DNA of 64,000 bases from positions 1-64,000 of the forward strand of contig QUIQ01000007.1 in the NCBI GenBank assembly GCA_003480165.1, given 5' to 3'. Below the pieces are notes generated by a model that saw only the letters and a program-made list of their open reading frames with translations, ran no database searches and was not told the origin of the DNA. How positions within the stretch are numbered: position 1 is the first letter of the stretch; each line of letters opens with the position of its first letter. The stretch comes from Firmicutes bacterium AM41-11. GTDB taxonomy: Bacteria; Bacillota_I; Bacilli_A; Erysipelotrichales; Erysipelotrichaceae. Below are positions 43,053 through 51,786 of this stretch, one piece after another. Both the position numbers and the translations under genes were made by a program.

Positions 43053-44273
43053 ATGAAAAGAACAGTAATCATTGGAAAACGATCATTTCAAATAGATCTA
43101 GGTTTCATTGGGATTCTCTGTCTATTATGTTTTGTCAGTTGTTTTTCTTTATATAATGCCTTCAATTTAGTCAAGACCGGAACTGGTTTTGGGTACTTGC
43201 TGAGACAGATTTTCTGGTATGGCATAGGCTTTACAACCATGTATTTACTCACTTCACTACAAAATGAAGTAATCTATAAAGCCATGAAAATCGCTTATAA
43301 ATATTTGATGTATGCCCTCATCTATTTATTTATTTCCCGCATCTTAGCAAGTGTCATCGGTCATACATTACCTTTAGCACCTGCTATCAATGGTGCTGTT
43401 TCCTGGTTTCAAATTCCCTTGATGGGAAGTTTCCAACCCAGTGAATTTATGAAAATTGTCCTTATCTGTTTAGTCAGTGATACCATTCAAAAACATCAGA
43501 AAAAATATCCAGATCCAACTGTCAAACAGGATTGGACTTTGATTAAACAAATTCTTAAGATTTGTCTACCGCCGATGATTTTAATCTTTATGCAACCAGA
43601 TACTGGAGTATTCATTATTATTGGCTTTACCATTTTTGTTCTATTGGCTTGTTCGGGGATTCGTAAAGAATACGTCATGGCCATTATTGGTGTCATTGTC
43701 TTTGCGGTTGCTTTATTCTTCTATTTGTATTTTTATCAACAAGACTTTCTTTCTTCTCTATTTGATGCCTATCGTCTACAGAGAATTGAGTCTTGGTTGA
43801 ATCCAGACAGTTATATCCAAGGTAGTTCCAACCAGCTATATACCGCTTTATTGTCATTGGGTAGTGCTGGTTTAACTGGATATGGCTTGCAAGCAAAAAT
43901 CATTTCCATTCCAGAAGCCCATACCGATTTTATCTTTGCGGCAATTGGCCAATGTTTTGGTTTAGTTGGGACAACAATTATCGTATGTATTTGTATGGTG
44001 TTAGATCTATATCTTTGTAAAATTGCGTATAACACCAAAAGCACTAAAAATCGTTTAATTGTGATTGGGGTCGTTGCCATGCTTTTCTACCAACAGATTC
44101 AAAACCTAGGTATGATTATCGGTTTATTACCAATTACCGGAATCACCTTGCCTTTGATTTCTTATGGAGGAAGTAGTATCTTATCGTATTTTATTTCCTT
44201 TGCGATTATTATGAACATTTCTCCATCGAAAAAAAAGACGATTCATTTGAAACGTCCTTTACGACACAATTAA
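43053..44273 (+). CDS. rodA: SEDS-family peptidoglycan polymerase (RodA/FtsW-like)
   Basis: A 406-residue multi-span protein (about ten hydrophobic segments). SEDS motifs: NGAVSWFQIPLMGSFQPSEFMK (about residues 117-138) with the conserved Pro-Ser-Glu, QPDTGVFIIIGFTIFVLLACSG with the catalytic-loop Asp, HTDFIFAAIGQCFG, and LPLISYGGSSIL. It polymerises lipid II glycan chains with a class B PBP. RodA and FtsW cannot be told apart firmly here; no mreB or PBP neighbour is present. No terminator between it and nadK; one is found inside nadK. Confidence 0.88.
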   Translation: MKRTVIIGKRSFQIDLGFIGILCLLCFVSCFSLYNAFNLVKTGTGFGYLLRQIFWYGIGFTTMYLLTSLQNEVIYKAMKIAYKYLMYALIYLFISRILASVIGHTLPLAPAINGAVSWFQIPLMGSFQPSEFMKIVLICLVSDTIQKHQKKYPDPTVKQDWTLIKQILKICLPPMILIFMQPDTGVFIIIGFTIFVLLACSGIRKEYVMAIIGVIVFAVALFFYLYFYQQDFLSSLFDAYRLQRIESWLNPDSYIQGSSNQLYTALLSLGSAGLTGYGLQAKIISIPEAHTDFIFAAIGQCFGLVGTTIIVCICMVLDLYLCKIAYNTKSTKNRLIVIGVVAMLFYQQIQNLGMIIGLLPITGITLPLISYGGSSILSYFISFAIIMNISPSKKKTIHLKRPLRHN

Positions 44274-45043
44274 TACAATTCTTTTAATCTTCGTAAATAA
44301 GAATAGGTACGGTAACGCGCGAACCGTACTTTTTTTTGTGATGTACGAATTAAGATTTGATTCACATCTTGGAAAGTGCGGGATAAATGATCATAGCAGC
44401 CCATTGTATAGCGAATCGTATCGCCTTGCACCATAATTTCTCGATCTTTACGCATAATATATGGATTCTTTAGCGAATGATGATGATTATGAACAATCGG
44501 CATAATTTCCGATAACTGCATTACTTGTAAACCTGAATCCACTACAGCTCCAGAAAGTGCTCGATTGATTGCGGTGGAACCATTTTGGGTACTGATACAA
44601 ATACCAGAACCAGTTGTTTTCTCAAAGAATTCCCCATCGATATAAATATTTAAATGGACTGTTTTGGCAATACTCTCGATACGAATCTCGTTAAAAGCAT
44701 AAAAGGTTTCCTTTTTCTCCGGTAAAGTAATCTCTAAAAGAGGAAATTCTTCTAATTGCGGTTTCTTATTAAATAAACCATGTAAGAATAGATGAATTTC
44801 TTGTTTTGTATAATCGGTTAAAAAACCCAGCGTTCCGGTATGAATGCCCACAAAACAGACGGAATCCAATTGATCTAGATATTCATGGATGGAACGAAGC
44901 ATTGTCCCATCACCACCAATACTGATTATTAGATCAGGATTGGATTTATGGTATTGCCAACCTTCCTGCTGGCATCTCTCTTTTATATAATCGGCCAATT
45001 CTTTGGAATACGCATCGCCTCGTTCAACAATCGCAAATTTCAT
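44270..45043 (-). CDS. nadK: NAD kinase
   Basis: Phosphorylates NAD to NADP. The 257-residue protein has the GGDGTMLRSIHEY motif (about residues 47-59), GIHTGTLGFLTDY and TTGSGICISTQNGSTAINRALSGA for the NAD site. ATG at 45043 has AAGGA ten bases upstream; GTG three codons earlier is less likely. It ends four bases inside rodA's stop region; the two genes converge. It is divergent from the CYTH gene. Confidence 0.95.
   Translation of the reverse strand: MKFAIVERGDAYSKELADYIKERCQQEGWQYHKSNPDLIISIGGDGTMLRSIHEYLDQLDSVCFVGIHTGTLGFLTDYTKQEIHLFLHGLFNKKPQLEEFPLLEITLPEKKETFYAFNEIRIESIAKTVHLNIYIDGEFFEKTTGSGICISTQNGSTAINRALSGAVVDSGLQVMQLSEIMPIVHNHHHSLKNPYIMRKDREIMVQGDTIRYTMGCYDHLSRTFQDVNQILIRTSQKKVRFARYRTYSYLRRLKELY
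44307..44337 (+). terminator. Terminator for rodA located inside the nadK coding end
   Basis: Stem GTACGGT / ACCGTAC with a 9-base loop, then eight T residues on the plus strand, about 35-60 bases past the rodA stop but within nadK codons. Confidence 0.75.
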
Positions 45044-45099
45044 ACTATTCACATCCTTGCGCTCATTGTATCATACTATTGTGAGTGAGGTAGTAAGAG

Positions 45100-45639
45100 A
45101 TGTATGATCAAATCGAAAGAGAATTAAAAATTCTCATCACAAAAGAAATTTATGAAAAAATGCGAAATTCCTATGAATTTTCCGATGCATGGGCACAAAC
45201 GAATACCTATTATGATACAAAAGATGGACAAATAAAAAAGCGCCATGGTGCTTTACGTATTCGTAAAATTGGGAATAAACATATTTTTACCTTAAAGATT
45301 CGCAGAGATGCGATTACCCATATTGAGCTAGAAAAGGAAATCAATGTCGATTCGATTCAAGCCATTACGGATAGTGAGATTTTAGCTTGGCTGAAAGAAT
45401 ATGAAATTCCGAAAGAAGTAGAAGCAATTGTTTCCTTTACAACTATTCGACAAACCTATGATTTAGAAAACGGACAGTTATGCCTGGATCAAACCGAATA
45501 TGAAAATCATATAGATTATGAATGTGAATATGAATATACAAAGGATCATGATGGTATCAAAGTATTTAATGAAATACTAAAACCTTATGGAATGACCTAT
45601 ACAAAAAACTGCCCCAGCAAGATTGCCAGAGCATTATAA
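45100..45639 (+). CDS. CYTH-domain (triphosphate tunnel) protein
   Basis: A 179-residue single CYTH domain. It starts with the ExExK motif (E6, E8, K10 in IERELKI), followed by YYDTKDGQIKKRHGALRIRKIG and YTLKIRR-like segment FTLKIRRDAITHIELEKEI, the basic and acidic strands lining the tunnel. Members bind triphosphates and divalent metal; known activities include tripolyphosphatase and thiamine triphosphatase. No partner CHAD domain. GAGGTAG ribosome site. Converges on the wHTH gene with a 6-base overlap. Confidence 0.88.
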   Translation: MYDQIERELKILITKEIYEKMRNSYEFSDAWAQTNTYYDTKDGQIKKRHGALRIRKIGNKHIFTLKIRRDAITHIELEKEINVDSIQAITDSEILAWLKEYEIPKEVEAIVSFTTIRQTYDLENGQLCLDQTEYENHIDYECEYEYTKDHDGIKVFNEILKPYGMTYTKNCPSKIARAL

Positions 45640-46362
45640 TTTGTGAAACATGCGATAGAAGAAGGATTTAGAATTATATTCTTCTTCTCTTTTTTTATAA
45701 TCTTCTAATTCCTGTTGCATCTGATCTGCAGCAGAAACTTTTTCTTTTAACACTTCATTTTCCGATTCTAAATCTGCTTTTTTATTCGATACTTCGGCTA
45801 ATTCCGTCTCTTTTTCGGAAAGTTGTGTGCTTTTCCTATCTAATTCCGATTTCTTTTCCGATAATTCCGCTTGCGATTTTTTGATTTCTTGATCTTTTGA
45901 TGCGATATCTTCGGATAACTGCGTAATTCTTAGGTCTTTCGAAGAAGATTCTTCCGTCAACATCTGAATTTTTTCATCCTTTGATTGATTCTCTAATAAG
46001 AATGTCTGATGCGCCTTTTCTAATTCAGAAGCCAAACGATCTTTATATAATTGTTCAATCTGTTTTTCCGTTTTCTCTTTTTCCTCAAGAATGGCTTTCA
46101 GTTTCTCATTTTCATACCGTAATTCAACTTCTACCGTAGAAATTTCATTCTTTTTTTTACGGAAATACTTCGATAATTTTTCTACACCTTCTGCCTTAAT
46201 CGTGATCCGTCGCGTCTCTGGATTCTTATATTTATAACCAGCATCTGGATAATCTTTGACAAGCTTAGCAACCGCTTTATCTACCGTATTTCGTGATTTA
46301 GAAAAATGCTGACAAATATCCGCAATCTCCATATCATAATAAACATCAACTGCTTCTTCCAT
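45634..46362 (-). CDS. Winged-helix / long coiled-coil protein with amphipathic tail
   Basis: About 242 residues. Residues 1-65 look like a winged-helix DNA-binding domain (MEIADICQHFSKSRNTVDKAV then YKYKNPETRRITIKAEGVEKL). A continuous coiled coil of about 150 residues follows, rich in Glu, Lys and Ser heptads. The C terminus is SKSFFYRMFHKL, amphipathic and basic, like membrane-targeting tails. The layout resembles plasmid DUF536 and KfrA-type proteins. I start at 46362 (AAGGGG eight bases upstream). The gene faces an array of TTCATAYGAA palindromes upstream. Role unknown; a DNA-binding, membrane-linked organiser is an inference. Confidence 0.65.
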   Translation of the reverse strand: MEEAVDVYYDMEIADICQHFSKSRNTVDKAVAKLVKDYPDAGYKYKNPETRRITIKAEGVEKLSKYFRKKKNEISTVEVELRYENEKLKAILEEKEKTEKQIEQLYKDRLASELEKAHQTFLLENQSKDEKIQMLTEESSSKDLRITQLSEDIASKDQEIKKSQAELSEKKSELDRKSTQLSEKETELAEVSNKKADLESENEVLKEKVSAADQMQQELEDYKKREEEYNSKSFFYRMFHKL

Positions 46363-46381
46363 ATTCCCAACCCCTTTTGTT

Positions 46382-46740
46382 TTCATATGAACCTACTTAT
46401 GATATTTCATATAGTCATATCATTTGCTGAACACGCACAAAATCTATTCCTATTCCATTCATACGAATGGCACTAGAACACTTTTATCATATTTATGTAA
46501 AATTATCAAGTCCCACTCTATTCATATGAATAAATATTTATGTGAATTTTTATTTATTAATTTCATATGAATTATATTATTGGTGATTTTTCAATTTTCT
46601 ATTCATATTTTATTCACATGAAAGAGAAGAAATTTAAAATTTGAAGAAAATGAAAAAATTTTAATTATTATATGAATAAATATGAATATCATATATGTAT
46701 TTCATATGGAAATAGGAATGAAATAATAAAATCATACGAA
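46382..46740. repeat. Array of TTCATAYGAA palindromes in an AT-rich intergenic region
   Basis: Exact TTCATATGAA occurs at 46382-46391, 46521-46530 and 46562-46571; TTCATACGAA at 46458-46467 (inside CCATTCATACGAATGG); one-mismatch forms at 46613-46622, 46701-46710 and 46731-46740. The region from 46363 to 46900 (about 540 bases) has no convincing gene. The sites lie upstream of the winged-helix gene and downstream of recR. Possible operator or centromere-like site. Confidence 0.75.
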
Positions 46741-46742
46741 TA

Positions 46743-46771
46743 AAAAAGATGGAGAAAATTTCTTTCTCCAT
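46743..46771 (-). terminator. Terminator downstream of recR
   Basis: Minus-strand stem ATGGAGAAA / TTTCTCCAT and a U-run, 130 bases past the recR stop at the edge of the palindrome region. Confidence 0.8.
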
Positions 46772-46900
46772 TTATAGGAAAATCAGATGATAGAAGAAAA
46801 ATAACTAAATAGTATATGATTTAGTATATGAAAACAGGAAATAAGGATAAATAAATGAAATTATTCGTCATTATTTCCTATCTCGTTCGTATGATTGGTC

Positions 46901-47485
46901 CTATTTACGTCCTTCAAAGGCTCTTAGTAGGGTTAAGGCATCGGTATAGTCTAAATGACCACCAATAGGAATACCATATGCCAATCGGGTAGTTTTAACC
47001 TTATCCTTTAAGATTTTTTCGAGATATAAAGAAGTTGTCTCACCTTCTACCGTAGGATCTAAAGCCAATATGACTTCCTCTATATCTTCTTTTTGTATAC
47101 GTTCTAATAGAGAAGCAATATTCAAAGAGTCTGGCAATATGCCTTTTTGCATATTAATCACACCATGTAAGACATGATATAAGCCATTGTATTCCTGAAT
47201 AGATTCAATGGCTGCAATATCTTTTGGACTTTGAACTACACAAATCATATGCGTATTCCTATTCAAATCCATACAATATTCACAATATTCTCCTTCACTC
47301 ATATTCCCACATTTCTTACAGTAATGAACGCCTTCTTTCATATGATTAATCGCATTTTGAAATTCTGTGAATTCTTCCTCATTCCATCCAAGTACAGTAT
47401 AAGCATATCTTTCTGCTGTCTTTTGACCTACACCAGGTAGCTTTCGGAATGCCTGAATTAAATCATTAAACTTTTTTGGATACAT
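46901..47485 (-). CDS. recR: Recombination protein RecR
   Basis: Works with RecF/RecO to load RecA on gaps. The 194-residue protein has the N-terminal helix-hairpin-helix (LPGVGQKTAERYA), a C4 zinc finger CKKCGNMSEGEYCEYC (about residues 57-72), the Toprim segment with ICVVQSPKDIAAIE, and EVILALDPTVEGETTSLYL. GAGAGGA ribosome site, one base after the dnaX stop. Confidence 0.97.
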   Translation of the reverse strand: MYPKKFNDLIQAFRKLPGVGQKTAERYAYTVLGWNEEEFTEFQNAINHMKEGVHYCKKCGNMSEGEYCEYCMDLNRNTHMICVVQSPKDIAAIESIQEYNGLYHVLHGVINMQKGILPDSLNIASLLERIQKEDIEEVILALDPTVEGETTSLYLEKILKDKVKTTRLAYGIPIGGHLDYTDALTLLRAFEGRK

Positions 47486-47486
47486 A

Positions 47487-49238
47487 TTAATCCTCTCTTA
47501 CTTCTACATTCGAGAATATGCTTTGAATTGGATTTTCTTCCTTCATCTGATCTGAATCATCCGCTTTCTTTTCACATACAATTTCTGCTGGATCAGGGAG
47601 AGTATGATTATTCATACGAACTTTAAAGTCTTGAATCACACGATTGCATTGTTCAACATCCATTGAAAAAACTTTCTTCTCTTTACCCAATAACTTCTCG
47701 GTAAAATTCTGAAATCCAATCGTATTTTCATATTCATTAATTTCTTTAGACGCTACATCACTTCTTGCAGCTACTAATAGATAAGTATCACCACTTGCAA
47801 TAATCTGCGTATGATTTAATAAATTTGCGGGACGCATATACGTTAGATCTGATGTGAATTGATTTATCTGTTCATACTTTTTATTATCATTAGCTCTTTC
47901 TTGTTTATTTGCTCCGACAAGAAGTTGTAACAAAAACATATCTTCTAATATGATTTTACTATCTTTGATTTCTGATTGTTTTGATGTTTCACGTGAAACA
48001 TCAGATGGTAAATCAGGGGCTTTTTCCCTTTGTTTATAGGAAATTGTATGGTTTTCGTCTGATTTTACCTGCTTTTCAGATGGAGAATCATAGGACTGTT
48101 CCGATTTTTCACTCGTTTTCATTTCAGATATTTCTTGTTTCACAGGCGACTTTTCTTCATATGATTGAGAAATCGTCTTTAATAATCCTGTTTCAATATA
48201 ATCTAATACATTTGAAGCATATTGGAACTTATTATACGTGTCCATTAAACTATCTAATACAGCTAATCTGAAATTCATAGGAGCTTCGACAAAGTATTTC
48301 TGAATCAATTCCTTTGTCGAATCATCCATTAATGTTGTAGTAGGGGAGTAATCATAAATCACACTATTCTTTAATATGGATATAAAATCTGAAGTAAAAC
48401 GAACAAGATCCATACCTTGGTCAGAGATATGTTGGAGCTCTGTCATAAGCTTCTCAATATCTTTATGATATAAGTTTGCGAATAACTGACCAATATCATC
48501 TAACGTTAAAACACCATATATTTTTCTTACATCCGCTATATGAATTTCCGATGAACAATAAGCTACACATTGATCAAGAATTGATAGGGCATCACGCATA
48601 CCTCCATCAGCTAAGGAAGCAATTAGGCCAATTGCCTCTGCATCAATCTGAATCTTTTCTTGTTCACATACAATAGATAAACGTTGCACAATATCTTTGG
48701 CAGATACTTTGCTGAAATCAAATCTCTGACAACGCGAAATAATAGTTGGTAATACTTTGTTAGGTTCGGTTGTCGCAAAAATAAATACGATGTGTTTAGG
48801 TGGTTCTTCAATTGTTTTTAGTAGGGCATTGAAGGCACTCTTTGTCATCATATGAACTTCATCAATAATATAAATTTTATATTGTCCTTGCATCGGTGCA
48901 TATTTCACTCGATCAATTAAATTACGAACTTCTTCAACCCCATTATTGGAAGCAGCATCGATTTCTATAATATCTGGATGACTGCCATTTAAAGCCATCT
49001 TACAGTTCTCACATTCTCCACATGGTTGATTATCTTCCGTACTCGTACAATTTAACATACGCGCAAAAATCTTTGCGATGGTTGTCTTGCCTGTTCCTCG
49101 AGGACCACAAAATAAATATGCATGTGCAACACGATCTTGTGCTTTCGCATTCTTCAAGGTTTGAATGATTGTTTCTTGTCCTACAACCTCATTAAATGTA
49201 GTAGGCCGATACTTTCTATATAACGCTTGATAAGCCAT
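47487..49238 (-). CDS. dnaX: DNA polymerase III subunit gamma/tau
   Basis: The clamp-loader ATPase, 583 residues. It has AYLFCGPRGTGKTTIAK (Walker A, about residues 40-56), a zinc module with CTSTEDNQPCGECENC, YIIDEVHMMTKSAFNALLKTIEEPP and ATTEPNKVLPTIISRCQ. The linker (residues 370-430) is charged and ends in a segment with VSRETSK, which encodes the parS sequence. The C-terminal part probably has tau-like contacts with PolC. Ribosome site AGGTG; extended -10 TGATATAAT at 49264-49272. In an operon with recR. Confidence 0.96.
   Translation of the reverse strand: MAYQALYRKYRPTTFNEVVGQETIIQTLKNAKAQDRVAHAYLFCGPRGTGKTTIAKIFARMLNCTSTEDNQPCGECENCKMALNGSHPDIIEIDAASNNGVEEVRNLIDRVKYAPMQGQYKIYIIDEVHMMTKSAFNALLKTIEEPPKHIVFIFATTEPNKVLPTIISRCQRFDFSKVSAKDIVQRLSIVCEQEKIQIDAEAIGLIASLADGGMRDALSILDQCVAYCSSEIHIADVRKIYGVLTLDDIGQLFANLYHKDIEKLMTELQHISDQGMDLVRFTSDFISILKNSVIYDYSPTTTLMDDSTKELIQKYFVEAPMNFRLAVLDSLMDTYNKFQYASNVLDYIETGLLKTISQSYEEKSPVKQEISEMKTSEKSEQSYDSPSEKQVKSDENHTISYKQREKAPDLPSDVSRETSKQSEIKDSKIILEDMFLLQLLVGANKQERANDNKKYEQINQFTSDLTYMRPANLLNHTQIIASGDTYLLVAARSDVASKEINEYENTIGFQNFTEKLLGKEKKVFSMDVEQCNRVIQDFKVRMNNHTLPDPAEIVCEKKADDSDQMKEENPIQSIFSNVEVRED
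47985..48000. promoter_or_regulatory. parS site (ParB binding) inside dnaX
   Basis: TGTTTCACGTGAAACA, the exact 16-bp palindrome known as parS in Bacillus. It is translated as part of Asp-Val-Ser-Arg-Glu-Thr in the DnaX linker. It lies about 12 kb from dnaA. parB itself is at 2.7 kb. No second copy was seen by eye in this window. Confidence 0.95.
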
Positions 49239-49292
49239 AGAACACCTGCTTTCTAATGGCTCTATTATATCATGTATAGGAAAATCATATAG

Positions 49293-49769
<477 letters not shown>

Positions 49770-49777
49770 CTATAAAA

Positions 49778-49858
49778 AAACTACTACACATGATGGAGCT
49801 CCCTTATGGCTGCTTCGTTCCCGACCTGACCAATTTCAGAAGATATCATTGTAGTAGC
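49778..49858 (-). ncRNA. ffs: Small signal recognition particle RNA
   Basis: Minus-strand RNA with the SRP apical loop GGTCAGGTCGGGAACGAAGC then AGCC, flanked by a long stem (CTACTACAATGAT with ATCATGTGTAGTAG). A -10 TATACT at 49865-49870 and a seven-U tail define the ends. It binds Ffh and targets ribosomes to the membrane. About 80 nt, the short type without an Alu domain. Location beside tadA/dnaX is typical. Confidence 0.95.
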
Positions 49859-49917
49859 TCACTTAGTATAACATAGAAGCTATCGCCTAAGCAATATGAA
49901 TTCACTACACTATTCCT

Positions 49918-49948
49918 ATAAAAAGACTGTCTATAAAATTATAGACAG
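49918..49948 (-). terminator. Terminator of serS
   Basis: Perfect 10-bp stem CTGTCTATAA / TTATAGACAG with a 2-base loop; U-run on the minus strand. Confidence 0.88.
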
Positions 49949-49957
49949 CTTTTTAAA

Positions 49958-51238
49958 CTATTTAATGACTTTTTGTCCACCCATGTAAGGTTGTAAGGCT
50001 TCTGGAATTAATACAGAACCATCTTCTTGTAAGTTGTTTTCTAAGAAGGCAATCAACATACGAGGTGGAGCAACACAAGTATTATTTAAAGTATGGGCAA
50101 AATACTTATTTCCATTCTCATCACGTACACGAATCTTTAAACGACGTGCTTGGGCATCCGTTAAGTTTGAACAAGATCCAACTTCAAAGTATTTCTTTTG
50201 ACGAGGAGACCATGCTTCTACATCTACAGATTTAGATTTTAAGTCAGCTAAGTCACCAGAGCAACATTCCAAAGTACGAACAGGAATATCCAAAGTACGG
50301 AAGAAATCTACTGTATTCGTATATAATTTCACAAACCATTCTTTACTTTCTTCTGGTTTACATACAACTATCATTTCTTGTTTTTCAAATTGATGGATAC
50401 GATATACACCACGTTCTTCAATACCATGTGCACCTTTTTCTTTACGGAAACAAGGAGAGTAAGAAGTTAAGGTATAAGGTAAATCTTTTTCATCAATAAT
50501 AGAATCAATGAAACGACCAATCATAGAGTGTTCACTTGTACCAATTAAATACAAATCTTCTCCTTCGATTTTATACATCATTCCATCCATCTCTTCAAAT
50601 GACATAACGCCATCTACAACATTGGAACGAATCATATAAGGTGGAATTACATACGTAAAGCCTCGACCAATCATAAAGTCACGAGCATAAGACAAAATAG
50701 CTGAATGAAGACGAGCAATATCACCTGTTAAATAGTAGAAACCATTCCCCGCTACTTTTCTAGCAGAATCTAAATCAATTCCATTCAAACGTTCCATAAT
50801 ATCAGTATGATAAGGAATTTCAAAATCAGGAACTTTTGGTTCACCAAATTTTTGAAGTTCAACATTTTCGGAATCATCTTTTCCAATAGGAACTGTATCT
50901 TCAATCATATTTGGAATCATCATCATTTTATGACGAACAGATTCACGTAAGCTTTCTTCTTTTTCTTCCAAAGCCTCCAATTCATCCGCCATATTGCGAA
51001 CTTGATTCTTTACTTCTTCCGCTTCTTCTTTTTTACCTTGTCCCATCAAGGTACCAATTTCTTTAGAGATTTTCTTTCTTTGGGCACGTAAATCATCGGC
51101 ATGTTGTTGAACTTGACGAAGTTCTTTGTCTTCCAATAAGACTTCATTCACCAAAGGAATCTTTTTGTCTTGGAATTTTTTCTTCATGTTTTCTTTTACT
51201 TCATCAGCATGTTCACGAACAAATTTGATATCTAGCAT
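49958..51238 (-). CDS. serS: Seryl-tRNA synthetase
   Basis: Charges tRNA-Ser. The 426-residue protein has an N-terminal antiparallel coiled-coil arm (about 30-100), then class II motifs: LIGTSEHS, CFRKEKGAHGIEERGVYRIHQFEKQE with the motif 2 Arg, and the motif 3 C-terminal region NNTCVAPPRMLIAFLENN. I start at 51238 (MLDIKFVRE), nine bases after GGAGG; the upstream open frame would run into the T-box. It is under T-box control. Confidence 0.98.
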   Translation of the reverse strand: MLDIKFVREHADEVKENMKKKFQDKKIPLVNEVLLEDKELRQVQQHADDLRAQRKKISKEIGTLMGQGKKEEAEEVKNQVRNMADELEALEEKEESLRESVRHKMMMIPNMIEDTVPIGKDDSENVELQKFGEPKVPDFEIPYHTDIMERLNGIDLDSARKVAGNGFYYLTGDIARLHSAILSYARDFMIGRGFTYVIPPYMIRSNVVDGVMSFEEMDGMMYKIEGEDLYLIGTSEHSMIGRFIDSIIDEKDLPYTLTSYSPCFRKEKGAHGIEERGVYRIHQFEKQEMIVVCKPEESKEWFVKLYTNTVDFFRTLDIPVRTLECCSGDLADLKSKSVDVEAWSPRQKKYFEVGSCSNLTDAQARRLKIRVRDENGNKYFAHTLNNTCVAPPRMLIAFLENNLQEDGSVLIPEALQPYMGGQKVIK

Positions 51239-51259
51239 CTTTTCTTTTCCTCCATTCAA

Positions 51260-51482
51260 TAAAAAAAGACATTGCACCCATAAAGGGACGATGTCTCGCG
51301 TTGCCACCCTTCTTATCTTATTGCTAAGATCTCTTGACATGATAACGGTATGTACCGAATTTAACTACTTCATTCATTAAATTGCTCTAAGGTGCTTTTC
51401 ATTTTTCCTACCTTGATATTTTCACCAAACCATATCATCTCTAGAAAATAGAAAAAATTACTCTTCCTTATCTTCGCTTTCT
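51260..51482 (-). promoter_or_regulatory. T-box leader of serS
   Basis: The minus-strand leader contains the T-box sequence AGGGTGGCAACGCG (51297-51310) that pairs with uncharged tRNA ends, followed by the terminator stem GACATCGTCCC / GGGTGCAATGTC and a U-run (51260-51295). Upstream is the stem I region AGAGATGATATGG with a possible Ser AGC specifier near 51384-51386. Uncharged tRNA-Ser should allow read-through into serS. Confidence 0.92.
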
Positions 51483-51487
51483 TTATT

Positions 51488-51516
51488 TTTATATCATTAT
51501 TTCAAGCATTTCTCAA
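51488..51516 (-). promoter_or_regulatory. Promoter of the serS T-box
   Basis: TTGAGA (51511-51516) and TATAAA (51488-51493) spaced by 17 bases on the minus strand, with TGN before the -10. Confidence 0.7.
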
Positions 51517-51605
51517 CCTATTTCCACGTTAATTTTACAAATCTTTTACCTATTTCATATGAAACTTTATTCTCTTTTTCCTATACTGAAAAAAAGGAGA
51601 ATCCT

Positions 51606-51764
51606 ATAAACTATCAATGCGTCATCATCAATAAAGATCTAACCGAAAATGTTGATGAAAGAATCATTTTAGAAAATGAAAAGATGGTCCAAAAAGGGTA
51701 TACACTCGTTACCACTACCTTCCAGGAACCATCTAAAATTCTAATGATTTACAAATCAGAATAA
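51606..51764 (+). CDS. 52-residue DUF4177-like small protein with an apparent ATA start codon
   Basis: Frame reads (ATA)-NYQCVIINKDL... with a QKGYTLVTTTF segment and a strand end ILMIYKSE, a pattern like DUF4177 small proteins. A -10 (TATACT, 51582-51587) precedes it and a good GGAG lies six bases before the ATA; a terminator follows at once. No ATG, GTG or TTG occurs in frame upstream for about 30 codons. So either AUA is used as start, or the start codon was lost and this is a young pseudogene. Position and signals make chance unlikely. Confidence 0.55.
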   Translation: MNYQCVIINKDLTENVDERIILENEKMVQKGYTLVTTTFQEPSKILMIYKSE

Positions 51765-51786
51765 AAGCTCCGATTTCGGAGCTTTT
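51763..51786. terminator. Bidirectional terminator between the small gene and gyrA
   Basis: Stem AAAAGCTCCGA / TCGGAGCTTTT with a 2-base centre, T-runs on both strands. Confidence 0.88.

Noticed and set aside
46855..46968. Plus-strand ORF of 37 hydrophobic residues with AAGGA seven bases upstream, beside and over the recR end
   Set aside because: It lies antisense to recR for most of its length, so the frame is likely forced by recR codons. No other support than the start signal.
47487..49238. Programmed frameshift in dnaX giving gamma and tau
   Set aside because: No convincing slippery heptamer with a downstream stem was seen at the expected place.
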